Below, piece by piece: positions 1-5,793 of a stretch of DNA of 8,276 bases. The notes below the pieces were generated by a model that made no database searches, had not been told where the DNA came from, and saw nothing but the letters and a program-made list of their open reading frames with translations. Every line of letters begins with the position of its first letter. Position 1 is the stretch's first letter. The position numbers and the translations under genes are program-made. Source of the DNA: Chloroflexota bacterium. GTDB lineage: Bacteria > Chloroflexota > UBA4733. The DNA lies in assembly GCA_025980355.1 (NCBI GenBank), contig JAICXR010000126.1:1-8276 (forward strand), given 5' to 3'.

Positions 1-1277
1 CGGTGATGGAGGAGGTGGCCGACGCCCTGTTACACCTGGTGCGCAATGCCGTCGATCACGGCATGGAAACGCCCGACCGGCGCCTGACGGCGAACAAGCC
101 GGCGCAGGGCACGATCCGCCTGACGGCACGGCGCGTCGGTCCGGAAATCGTCCTGACGCTCACCGACGACGGCCCCGGCCTGGACAGCGCGGCGATCTTG
201 CGCGCCGCTACCGCGCGCGGCCTGGTGAGCCCCGCCGTCAATCTCAGCGAGCACGAGGTCCAACAGTTGATCTTCTCGCCCGGCCTGAGCACGGCGGCGG
301 CGATCACGGACATCAGCGGGCGCGGCGTCGGCCTGGACGTCGTCCGGGCGAATATCCACTCCCTGCGCGGCGATGTCGAGCTGACGTCCCGACGGGGACT
401 TGGCACCACCTTTACGCTCAAGGTGCCGATCAGCCTGGCGCTCCTGACCGTGGCGCTGGTCGAAGCGGCCGGCAACGTCTACGCCATCCCCCTGACCCTC
501 GTGCGCCACGTCGAACGGATCGCCGCCCGACGCATCCAGAAAGGAGAGGACGGCGAGCACGTCCAGCACGGCGGACGCACCTACGCGGTGGTGGATTTGG
601 CGACCCTGCTGGGCCTGCCCGCTCCCGAAGTCAGCGCCACCGCGCCTCGCTCCCTCATCTTTGTCGGCGCGTCGGAAGGGACGGTGGCGCTGGCCGTCGA
701 CCAGTTGGCCGGGAAGCGGGAGGTGGTCGTGAAGGACCTGGGCCGCCAGTTGCGGTCGGTGCGCGGCTTGCACGGCGCGACCGCCCTGGGCAATGGCGAC
801 CTGGCGTTGATCCTGGATATCCCGGCGCTGCTCCAGCAGGAGGTCAATGTCCCGGCCCGGCCGGCGGCGGCGTTGCCGGCGGTGCACCGCCAACGGCAAC
901 TGCTGGTCGTCGACGACAGCCCCAGCGTGCGGCGGCTAACCTGCGCCGTCTTCGAGCGCCGGGGCTGGCAGGTGCGGCCGGCGCGCGACGGCGTCGAGGC
1001 GCTGGAGTTGACCCAGGGCTGGCGACCCGACGCGGTGGTCATGGACATCGAGATGCCGCGTATGGACGGCTTCGAGCTGCTGGCGATCTTGCGCCGTCAG
1101 GCGGACACGGCGCGGGTCCCCACCATCATGGTCACCTCGCGGGCCGGCGAGAAGCACCGCGAAAAGGCGGTCCGGCTGGGCGTCGACGCCTACCTCGTCA
1201 AGCCGTTCCGCGAAGAGGAGCTGTTCGGCGTCGTCGAGGACCTCCTGGCTCAGTCTTCGGCCACGGTGCCGGCCTGA
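1..1277 (+). CDS. cheA: CheA-type hybrid histidine kinase, C-terminal part (HATPase-CheW-REC), 5' end outside window
   Basis: This is the C-terminal ~424 residues of a CheA-family sensor kinase; the reading frame is open to the left edge, so the Hpt and dimerisation domains lie outside. Domains in order (residues counted from base 3): the HATPase has the N-box HLVRNAVDHGME (11-22), the G1 box DDGPGLD (55-61), the G2 box SGRGVGLDVV (105-114) and the G3-like GLGTTFTLKVP (132-142). A CheW-like domain (~145-280) would dock the kinase to receptor arrays. After an Ala/Pro linker comes a receiver domain (~298-418) with acidic pocket D304/D305, phosphoacceptor D348 in VVMDIEMP, T378 and K400, all intact. 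The normal role is autophosphorylation on a His followed by phosphotransfer to response regulators. The fused receiver is typical of hybrid CheAs of the FrzE/PilL/ChpA kind, where it acts as a phosphate sink or output. No other che or pil gene is visible. The 3' end overlaps recF tail to tail. Confidence 0.93.
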   Translation, partial: VMEEVADALLHLVRNAVDHGMETPDRRLTANKPAQGTIRLTARRVGPEIVLTLTDDGPGLDSAAILRAATARGLVSPAVNLSEHEVQQLIFSPGLSTAAAITDISGRGVGLDVVRANIHSLRGDVELTSRRGLGTTFTLKVPISLALLTVALVEAAGNVYAIPLTLVRHVERIAARRIQKGEDGEHVQHGGRTYAVVDLATLLGLPAPEVSATAPRSLIFVGASEGTVALAVDQLAGKREVVVKDLGRQLRSVRGLHGATALGNGDLALILDIPALLQQEVNVPARPAAALPAVHRQRQLLVVDDSPSVRRLTCAVFERRGWQVRPARDGVEALELTQGWRPDAVVMDIEMPRMDGFELLAILRRQADTARVPTIMVTSRAGEKHREKAVRLGVDAYLVKPFREEELFGVVEDLLAQSSATVPA

Positions 1278-2428
1278 ACCTTGTAGCGCCGGCAGTGCGC
1301 CAGGAAGTCGGCCGAAAAGGACTCCAGGTCCGTGGCGGTGATGAGCACCTGCTGGTCGGTCGCCAGCGCAGACAGTAAGAGGGCGCGACGGCGGCGATCC
1401 AGCTCGGACAGCACGTCATCGAGGAGTAGGACGGGCGTCTCGCCGGTCACCTCGCGCATGAACGACACCTCGGCCAGTTTGAGGGCCACCGTCACCAGCC
1501 GAATCTGGCCGCGCGACCCGGCAGCCGCCAGCGGCCGCCCGTCGATCAGGAAGGCGAGGTCGTCGCGATGGGGGCCGAGCAACGACATGCCGGCGGCGAC
1601 CTCGCGACTGCGGATGCGCTGCAGCGCCGCCGCGTAGCGTTCGGCCGTGCCGGCGGCCGACGCCGCCGGCTGCTGGTCGTCGAGTGACGAGACATAGCGC
1701 AACTCGATCGCCGGGTCTTCGCCGGACAGGATGGTGTAGTTGGGCGCCAGCAAGACACCCAGGCGCGCGATGGCCGCCTGGCGCTGGTCGATGATGTAGA
1801 CCGCGGCGCGCTGCAACTCGTCGTTCCAGAAGGTCAGTTGCTCGAGCCGTCCGTGCCCCTCCCGGAGCAGGCGCAGCAGCGAGTTGCGCTGTGCCAGGAC
1901 CCGCTGGTAGCTCGTGAGCGCCCGAAAGTAGGCCCGGTCGGTCTGGGAGAGGGTCAGGTCCACGTAGCGCCGCCGGAGATCCGGCGGCCCGAGCACGAGG
2001 TCGATGTCGGCCGGCGTAAAGAGCGTGACCATGAGCTGGCCGACGAGCTCCGCCGGTTGGCGTTTGACGCCATTGACCATGATCTGCTTGCGCGTGGAGA
2101 CGCCGTTGCCGGTGTCCTTCCGCTCGGCGTCGGCCACCGCGGCGATGACGATATCCAGGCGGACGCCGTTGCCGGCGCGTTCGATCAAGGCGGCGACGCG
2201 AGCGAAGGCCCCGGTCGGCGAGTCCGCGGCCGTCTGGTCCCAGTTCAGGAGTTCGCGATCGGCGCGGGTGCGGAAGGAGCGCGACGTCGCCAGCAGATAC
2301 ACTGCTTCCAGCAGGTTGCTCTTGCCCTGGCCGTTGTCGCCGCAGAAGACGGAGATGCCGGCCGGCAGGTTGAGCGCCAGGCGCCGGTAATTGCGGAACC
2401 CGGCCAGATGCAGTTGTTGTAATCGCAC
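1250..2428 (-). CDS. recF: DNA replication and repair protein RecF
   Basis: RecF is an SMC/ABC-type ATPase that, with RecO and RecR, loads RecA at ssDNA gaps and stalled forks. The 392-residue protein carries Walker A GDNGQGKS (30-37), the family motif GPHRDD (285-290), an ABC signature-like SRGQIR (305-310) and Walker B VLLLDDVLSELD (333-344). The length is near the top of the usual ~360-390 range. The start is set by homology: RecF proteins begin with a strand of the type M-x-L-x-x-L-x-L-x-x-F-R-N-Y, and the GTG at 2426-2428 begins VRLQQLHLAGFRNY exactly there. The open frame extends upstream but shows no family resemblance there. No Shine-Dalgarno precedes the GTG; a TACTAT box ends five bases before it, suggesting a leaderless transcript. 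recF is divergent from the CinA-like gene (46-bp gap), and its last 28 bp overlap the cheA 3' end. No dnaA, dnaN or gyrB is visible, so it is not shown to be in the classical origin cluster. Confidence 0.95.
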   Translation of the reverse strand: MRLQQLHLAGFRNYRRLALNLPAGISVFCGDNGQGKSNLLEAVYLLATSRSFRTRADRELLNWDQTAADSPTGAFARVAALIERAGNGVRLDIVIAAVADAERKDTGNGVSTRKQIMVNGVKRQPAELVGQLMVTLFTPADIDLVLGPPDLRRRYVDLTLSQTDRAYFRALTSYQRVLAQRNSLLRLLREGHGRLEQLTFWNDELQRAAVYIIDQRQAAIARLGVLLAPNYTILSGEDPAIELRYVSSLDDQQPAASAAGTAERYAAALQRIRSREVAAGMSLLGPHRDDLAFLIDGRPLAAAGSRGQIRLVTVALKLAEVSFMREVTGETPVLLLDDVLSELDRRRRALLLSALATDQQVLITATDLESFSADFLAHCRRYKVQAGTVAED

Positions 2429-2433
2429 AGGGC

Positions 2434-2439
2434 ATAGTA
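2434..2439 (-). promoter_or_regulatory. Possible -10 box of recF (leaderless arrangement)
   Basis: The minus strand reads TACTAT, a TANNNT-type -10, followed by GCCCT and then the recF GTG. A start of transcription about six to seven bases after the box would fall on the start codon. No convincing -35 box and no Shine-Dalgarno is present. TANNNT boxes immediately before start codons are known signatures of leaderless genes in GC-rich lineages such as Deinococcus and actinobacteria; applying that here is inference. Confidence 0.4.
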
Positions 2440-2457
2440 ACCAGTTTCGTTCCGGCC

Positions 2458-2467
2458 AAGGAAAGGG
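2458..2467 (+). promoter_or_regulatory. Ribosome binding site of the CinA-like gene
   Basis: AAGGAAAGGG lies seven bases before GTG 2475. It selects that GTG over the in-frame ATG at 2391, which lies inside recF and has no family-like sequence after it. Confidence 0.6.
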
Positions 2468-2474
2468 ATCGTCC

Positions 2475-2972
2475 GTGGAACAGCCGGACCTCGCGCGCCG
2501 GATCGCCGCCGAGCTGAAGGAACGGGGGCAGACCGTCGCGGTGGCGGAAGCATCGGCCGGCGGACGGATCAGCGCCGCCCTGACGGCCGTGGCGGGCAGT
2601 TCGGCCTGGTACCTGGGCGGCGCCATCGTCTACTCCGCCGCCGCCAAGGAGGTGCTGCTCGGTGTCGGCGCGGCCGACCTGGCGTCATCGGGCGCCGTGG
2701 ACCCGGCGGCGGCGCTGCTGCTGGCGCGCGCGGTGCGGGACCGGCTCCGGGCCACCTGGGGCGTCGCGGAGACGGGCGTGGCGGGGCCGCAAGGAGGACG
2801 TCGCTCCCGCAAGCCCGCCGGCCTCGCCTACGTCGCGGTGGTGGGGCCGCCCGGCGAAGCCGTACGCGAAGTCGCCACCGGCCGCGACGAGCGGGAGACC
2901 AACCAGCAGGCATTCGCCCAGGCGACCTTGGCGCTGCTGGCCGACGTGTTGGTCACCCCAGCTGCGTCGTAG
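2475..2972 (+). CDS. CinA C-terminal-domain family protein (PncC-like fold), atypical active-site motif
   Basis: The 165-residue protein is a stand-alone CinA C-terminal domain, the fold of nicotinamide-nucleotide amidohydrolase (PncC), which hydrolyses NMN to nicotinate mononucleotide in pyridine nucleotide salvage. The family landmarks are present: VAVAEASAGG (21-30), AGSSAWYLGGAIVYS (40-54), the ETGVAGPQGG block (99-108) and KPAGLAYVAV (113-122). Typical PncC has AESCTGG, whereas this protein has AEASAGG, and the usual TPEKP after the GPxGG loop is RRSRKP. It therefore belongs to a divergent CinA-like subgroup and its amidase activity is uncertain. The GTG start at 2475 is supported by a purine-rich ribosome site AAGGAAAGGG (2458-2467), seven bases upstream, and by alignment with the family N-terminus. 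It is divergent from recF across 46 bp. A decayed region follows directly, with no clear terminator. Confidence 0.85.
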   Translation: MEQPDLARRIAAELKERGQTVAVAEASAGGRISAALTAVAGSSAWYLGGAIVYSAAAKEVLLGVGAADLASSGAVDPAAALLLARAVRDRLRATWGVAETGVAGPQGGRRSRKPAGLAYVAVVGPPGEAVREVATGRDERETNQQAFAQATLALLADVLVTPAAS

Positions 2973-2984
2973 CACAACCCGGGT

Positions 2985-3172
2985 GCTCCCGTGCGCGGTG
3001 GTTCGGCGGGGGACGGATCCTCAATCGCGACGTCCGGCACCCCTTCGACCGGTTCGGTCGACACGCCGTTGTCCGGCGAGTCCAGCCAGTCGTCGACCGT
3101 GTACCGTCGCCTGGTATCGACGATCGTTCCGGCCCCACCTCCCTGCCGGCGTGCTTGACGCCGCTGCTGCAT
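2985..3172 (-). pseudogene. Probable N-terminal remnant of a Uma2-family (DUF820) gene
   Basis: The minus-strand frame from ATG 3172 reads an Arg/Gly/Gln-rich leader and then TRRRYTVDDWLDSPDNG, then VEGVPDVAIEDPSP, before running into unrelated sequence and the 3' end of the CinA-like gene. This resembles the start of Uma2 proteins (typically xYTVDDxxxLPDDGxRYELVEGxxxxxxxPSxxHQR). Those proteins are restriction-endonuclease-fold and abundant in Chloroflexota and cyanobacteria. If the assignment is right, only ~50 family residues remain. The central RYEL has decayed to STEP, and the catalytic Asp/Glu-Lys region is missing altogether. The remnant would have been cut off where the CinA-like gene now ends. 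The frame stays open past 2985 into that gene on the opposite strand, but nothing family-like follows. The match is short and made by eye, so an unrelated open frame in GC-rich DNA remains possible. Confidence 0.38.
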
Positions 3173-3283
3173 GCGCTGCTTCGCTCAGCATAACGGGCGG
3201 CGTCGATCCACCTCGGAATAGTGCGGCTGGTGAGACGGATCCAGAACGGGCACACCGCATCATGGCGCATGGCGGCGAGCAGT

Positions 3284-3290
3284 AGGGAAG
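3284..3290 (+). promoter_or_regulatory. Ribosome binding site before the MntA remnant
   Basis: AGGGAAG sits five bases upstream of ATG 3296. This is well placed for the start of the decayed nucleotidyltransferase and suggests that this ATG was the original start. Confidence 0.45.
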
Positions 3291-3295
3291 TTGGT

Positions 3296-3711
3296 ATGCC
3301 GTCAGCGAACGGACGAAAAGGGCGCTCAGGAGCGATCTTGGCTAGCGGCGGCGACACCCCAACACTTGCCGCGCTTCGTGCTCGGCGTGACGACATCCTG
3401 CGCATTGCTGCCGCGCACGGCGCGCAGACGTCCGCATCTTCGGCTCCGTCGCGCGTGACGAAGCAGGCCCGGCGAGCGATATCGACGTCCTGGTCAACCT
3501 GGATGCAGAACGTACGCTGTTCGAGCTGTAGTTCGCCGCCTGGAAACGTTGGCCGATGCCACCGGTCGTCTCACGCCCGCGCTCAAGGCCAGACATCCCG
3601 AAATCCCCTGGCGGGATAGTAGCGGCTTCCGCAACGTGGCGGCGCACCGTTGAAGTGTACATTCCAGCTTTCAAAGCCGTCGTTGATGCGGATCTCGATT
3701 CGTCATCATAG
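3296..3711 (+). pseudogene. Decayed MntA/HepT (MNT nucleotidyltransferase - HEPN) toxin-antitoxin pair
   Basis: Three pieces in successive frames line up with an MntA antitoxin and HepT toxin. Piece 1 (ATG 3296 to ~3426) gives LAALRARRDDILRIAAAHGA, the usual N-terminal helix. A one-base shift near 3425 leads into piece 2 (3427-3531), VRIFGSVARDEAGPASDIDV and then LVNLDAERTLFEL and a TAG; this holds the perfect Pol-beta nucleotidyltransferase motif GS-x10-D-x-D. Piece 3 (3531-3653) gives VRRLETLADATGRLTPALKA, then RHPEIPW and GFRNVAAH, with the HEPN motif R-x4-H, ending in TGA. A further shift gives a plausible HepT tail (AVVDADLD) to TAG 3711. The C-terminus of MntA and the N-terminal half of HepT are missing between pieces 2 and 3, roughly 100 residues compared with intact pairs. 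In intact systems MntA AMPylates HepT, an RNase, to neutralise it. Here no functional product of either gene is expected. Confidence 0.8.
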
Positions 3712-4069
3712 GTGTGATGCGGACCGTTGAATTTGGAGGTTAGGCGACATCCGACTTGGAATTCCCGACCCTTACCACTAAAGATGTGTAAGTCCCATCA
3801 TGAAGTGGGGACTCGCAAGAGCGCGATCCCGGAAAGGATCCTTCAGGTTCTTCGTTGGCGCCTGCCGAGCCGAAACCAAGCGACGTAGGGCAGGTAGGCG
3901 CGGGCAACACGAGGGCGGTCGCGACAGCTTCGCCCGTCAGCGATTTGCCAAGTTCGATTCGGTCGCTTCATCACAGACGATGTCACCACGGAGCGCGCAC
4001 TGAGTATGCGTGACGAGTGGTCGCTGATTCAACCATCACGCCCGACGCCGCGGTATCAAGGCGATATAC
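3712..4069 (+). other. Gap of ~360 bp with no recognisable gene
   Basis: No frame on either strand gives a protein I recognise. The longest frame from an ATG (3800-4003) is Arg/Ser-rich and reads like non-coding sequence. A short frame from ATG 3784 (beginning MCKSHHEVGT) has no ribosome site. Base composition between about 3650 and 3800 is clearly more A/T-rich than the flanking genes. Two small dyads are visible: CATCA/TGATG (3704-3719, six-base loop) and GTCCC/GGGAC (3792-3812). Neither is followed by a T-run, so neither looks like a terminator. No tRNA is seen. The promoter of the next gene presumably lies in its last part, but I cannot place it. Confidence 0.5.
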
Positions 4070-4075
4070 GGGAGG
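4070..4075 (+). promoter_or_regulatory. Ribosome binding site of the NTP_transf_6-type gene
   Basis: GGGAGG lies six bases before ATG 4082. The alternative ATG at 4091 would be 15 bases away, so 4082 is preferred. Confidence 0.6.
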
Positions 4076-4081
4076 CTCGGC

Positions 4082-4657
4082 ATGGTCAGTATGCACGAAG
4101 ACGCGTTGAAGCAGCTCCTCCGCTCCAGCGAGTCGCTCATGGCTATCCTACGCGCCGCACGGGCCGTGGCGCTGCCCGACTGGTTCGTCGGCGCCGGGGT
4201 CATCCGCAACACCGTGTGGGATTCTCTGCATCGCTATACCGAACCGACACCGCTCGCCGATGTCGACGTCGTGTTCTTCGATCCGCAGGATCTGACGTCG
4301 GCGCGCGACGCGGCAGCCGAAACGCTCCTGAATGCGCAACTGCCGGCTATCCCCTGGCAAGCGAAAAACCAAGCCGCCGTCTATCTCTGGTATCCCGACG
4401 TGTTCGGCTATGCGGTTGAGCCGCTGATGTCGAGCCAGGATGCCATTGGCACATGGCCGGAAACCGCGACATGTGTCGGCGTTCGCCTGCTCGCCGACGA
4501 TACCTTGGCCGTCGCGGCTCCGCTCGGGCTGGACGACCTGTTCGACATGGTCCTCCGGCGTAACCCACGGCGCGTGACGGTCGAGTTGTTCCGCCAGCGT
4601 CTCCAGAGCAAAAGGATCCTCGAGAAGTGGCCCCGCGTCCAGGTGATCGATGGCTGA
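4082..4657 (+). CDS. Nucleotidyltransferase-like protein, NTP_transf_6 (DUF925) family
   Basis: The 191-residue protein matches the DUF925/NTP_transf_6 pattern along its length: DWFVGAGVIRNTVWDSLH (33-50), ADVDVVFFDPQDL (59-71), the block PWQAKNQAAVYLWYPDVFGY (91-110), the SSQDAIGTWPETATCVGVRL block (117-136) and APLGLDDLFDMVLRRNP (146-162). The family has a nucleotidyltransferase (Pol-beta-like) fold; the Gly-rich segment and the D60-x-D62 pair would be the metal-binding site. The biochemical substrate of the family is unknown, so no reaction is assigned. The usual C-terminal R..K-x-W-P signature is present as SKRILEKWPRV. Length is normal for the family. The gene stands alone: 370 bp of unassigned DNA precede it and 180 bp separate it from the GNAT gene on the same strand. 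It lies just downstream of a decayed MNT gene of the same superfamily, but the sequences are not close. Confidence 0.85.
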   Translation: MVSMHEDALKQLLRSSESLMAILRAARAVALPDWFVGAGVIRNTVWDSLHRYTEPTPLADVDVVFFDPQDLTSARDAAAETLLNAQLPAIPWQAKNQAAVYLWYPDVFGYAVEPLMSSQDAIGTWPETATCVGVRLLADDTLAVAAPLGLDDLFDMVLRRNPRRVTVELFRQRLQSKRILEKWPRVQVIDG

Positions 4658-4837
4658 GGGCCACAACGCCGGGCGGCGCATCGGCCAGCGTAACCGGAGT
4701 GGCGCAACAGCGCGGCCCGGAAGCTGCCCGCTGCCATAAAGTGGCCATCAAGCCCGCCATCCGGGCGGACGGCATAATCAGCGTACGCGCGGGTTGGCAG
4801 CGTAGCGCAATGGGGCCGGCGGCACAGAGAGGCGCCG

Positions 4838-5404
4838 ATGGACATTATCGATCTTGATCCCGCGGACCAACGCGTCACCCAGGAGACGGCGACGCTACTT
4901 GCCGCAAGCTTGCCGGCCGGATGGCCCGACATGGACTCGGCGCGGGCTGAGGTGACCGAGTCGGTCGGTCCCGAACGGATCAGCCGCATCGCGCTCGGAG
5001 AGCGAGGAGCGGTGATCGGCTGGGTCGCTGCGCGGCCGGAGTACGCGGGGCGCGTCTGGGAACTCCACCCCCTGGTCGTACATCCGGCCCATCGACGGCA
5101 GGGCGTCGGTCGAGCGCTGGTCGAAGACCTGGAAGCACATGTCCGGGCGCGCGGTGGGCTGACGTTGTGGCTGGGCACTGACGACGAAGACGGAGGCACG
5201 ACGCTCTTTGGTGAGACACTCTACCCGCACCCGCTTGACCACCTGCTCGGCATCCGCAACCTGCGCAATCATCCATACGAGTTCTACGAAAAGCTCGGCT
5301 TCGTCATCGCGGGCGTCGTGCCGGACGCCAATGGCCGGGGGAGGCCGGACATCCTCATGGCGAAGCCAATGTATGATCCGGAAAAACGGCTCGGACGGCG
5401 TTAG
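4838..5404 (+). CDS. GNAT-family N-acetyltransferase, AAC(6')-like
   Basis: This is an acetyl-CoA-dependent N-acetyltransferase of 188 residues. The GNAT core strand-helix is WELHPLVVHPAHRRQGVGRA (74-93), with RRQGVG (86-91) as the pyrophosphate-binding loop. The second half carries GTDDE (113-117), NHPYEFYEKLGF (144-155), PDANGRGRPDI (162-172) and MAK. This combination is characteristic of a GNAT subgroup found in Bacillus and others and commonly annotated as aminoglycoside 6'-N-acetyltransferase. Whether this one modifies aminoglycosides cannot be told from the sequence; a housekeeping amine substrate is equally possible. The start ATG 4838 has GAGAGG (4827-4832) five bases upstream. A 180-bp spacer separates it from the preceding gene. 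Its TAG stop overlaps the TAA stop of the convergent VOC gene within four bases. Confidence 0.87.
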   Translation: MDIIDLDPADQRVTQETATLLAASLPAGWPDMDSARAEVTESVGPERISRIALGERGAVIGWVAARPEYAGRVWELHPLVVHPAHRRQGVGRALVEDLEAHVRARGGLTLWLGTDDEDGGTTLFGETLYPHPLDHLLGIRNLRNHPYEFYEKLGFVIAGVVPDANGRGRPDILMAKPMYDPEKRLGRR

Positions 5405-5760
5405 CGCGGCTCCACGAGCTCCGTCCGGTTGCCGAACGGGTCGTTGACGTAGCAGCGCGCGTAGCCGGGCAGCGGCACGTCCTCGCTCGTGGCGTGGCCG
5501 GCGGCGTCAAGGCGTCGGCGAAGCGCTGCGAGTCCGACCACCTGGAAGGCGACATGGGCCTTCTCGGCCGGGCGGAAGGTGCGATCAACGCCGAGATGCA
5601 CTTGAAGGGGACCGGCCTGGTACCACAGGCCGCCGCGTCCCTGCAAGTTCGCCGGCTTGGCGACTTCCTCCAGCCCGAGCAACCCGCCATAGAAGGCCCG
5701 CGCTTGCTCCTCACCGCCCGGCGGGATGGCGACCTGGACGTGATGGATCCGGACCGGCAC
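5401..5760 (-). CDS. VOC superfamily (glyoxalase/bleomycin-resistance/dioxygenase fold) protein
   Basis: The protein is a small single-domain VOC protein of 119 residues with two beta-alpha-beta-beta-beta units: RIHHVQVAIPPGGEEQARAF (4-23), YGGLLGLEEVAKP (24-36), then AHVAFQV (68-74) and YVNDPFGNRTELVE (104-117). The likely metal ligands H7, H69 and E114 are present in the expected places. The family includes glyoxalase I, fosfomycin- and bleomycin-resistance proteins and ring-cleaving dioxygenases; nothing here identifies the substrate. The frame is open further upstream (ATG at 5775, TTG at 5781), but the GTG at 5758-5760 is chosen because AGGAG lies seven bases before it and homologues begin with the same M-x-x-x-I-H-H-V stretch. 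It is convergent with the GNAT gene (four-base overlap) and divergent from the solute-binding protein gene. Confidence 0.87.
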   Translation of the reverse strand: MPVRIHHVQVAIPPGGEEQARAFYGGLLGLEEVAKPANLQGRGGLWYQAGPLQVHLGVDRTFRPAEKAHVAFQVVGLAALRRRLDAAGHATSEDVPLPGYARCYVNDPFGNRTELVEPR

Positions 5761-5767
5761 CGCAACG

Positions 5768-5772
5768 CTCCT
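5768..5772 (-). promoter_or_regulatory. Ribosome binding site deciding the VOC gene start
   Basis: The minus strand reads AGGAG seven bases before GTG 5760. The upstream in-frame ATG 5775 has no comparable site, and this AGGAG would lie inside its coding sequence. Confidence 0.65.
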
Positions 5773-5793
5773 CATCGCCAACAGCCGGGAAGA

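Noticed and set aside
30..899. 289-codon open frame antisense to cheA
   Set aside because: A mirror frame of GC-rich codons; the sense frame carries the CheA motifs.
1416..2459. Long open frame (347 codons) on the minus strand overlapping recF
   Set aside because: It lies in a different frame of the same strand as recF. Its product is Arg/Pro/Ala-rich and resembles nothing, while recF has all family motifs.
2391..2474. Upstream ATG extension of the CinA-like protein
   Set aside because: These 28 codons overlap the start of recF, read Cys/Ser/Arg-rich and have no ribosome site, while GTG 2475 has a good one.
2971..2987. AGCAC/GTGCT dyad at the stop of the CinA-like gene
   Set aside because: Only five base pairs with a seven-base loop and no T-run; not convincing as a terminator.
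3045..3061. Perfect 7-bp hairpin TCGACCG-GTT-CGGTCGA, considered as a terminator for the CinA-like gene
   Set aside because: There is no T-run after it on either strand, and it lies in the Uma2-like remnant. A short palindrome in GC-rich DNA is expected by chance.
3173..3290. Minus-strand frame containing SRTIPRWIDAARYAER, vaguely like the start of a HicB-type antitoxin
   Set aside because: Too short, with no following conserved strand of the family; the resemblance rests on a few residues.
3784..3891. Short plus-strand frame beginning MCKSHHEVGT
   Set aside because: No ribosome site, no family resemblance and a length of 35 codons; it cannot be supported as a gene.
4658..4837. 180-bp gap before the GNAT gene, checked for tRNA, promoter or riboswitch
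   Set aside because: A CATAAT-like box occurs near 4772 without a -35, and a five-pair CCGCC/GGCGG dyad is present. Neither is strong enough to call, and no RNA gene fold was seen.
4408..5199. 263-codon minus-strand frame across the gap between the nucleotidyltransferase and GNAT genes
   Set aside because: It overlaps two well-supported plus-strand genes, and the product is Ser/Arg/Pro-rich with no recognisable domain.
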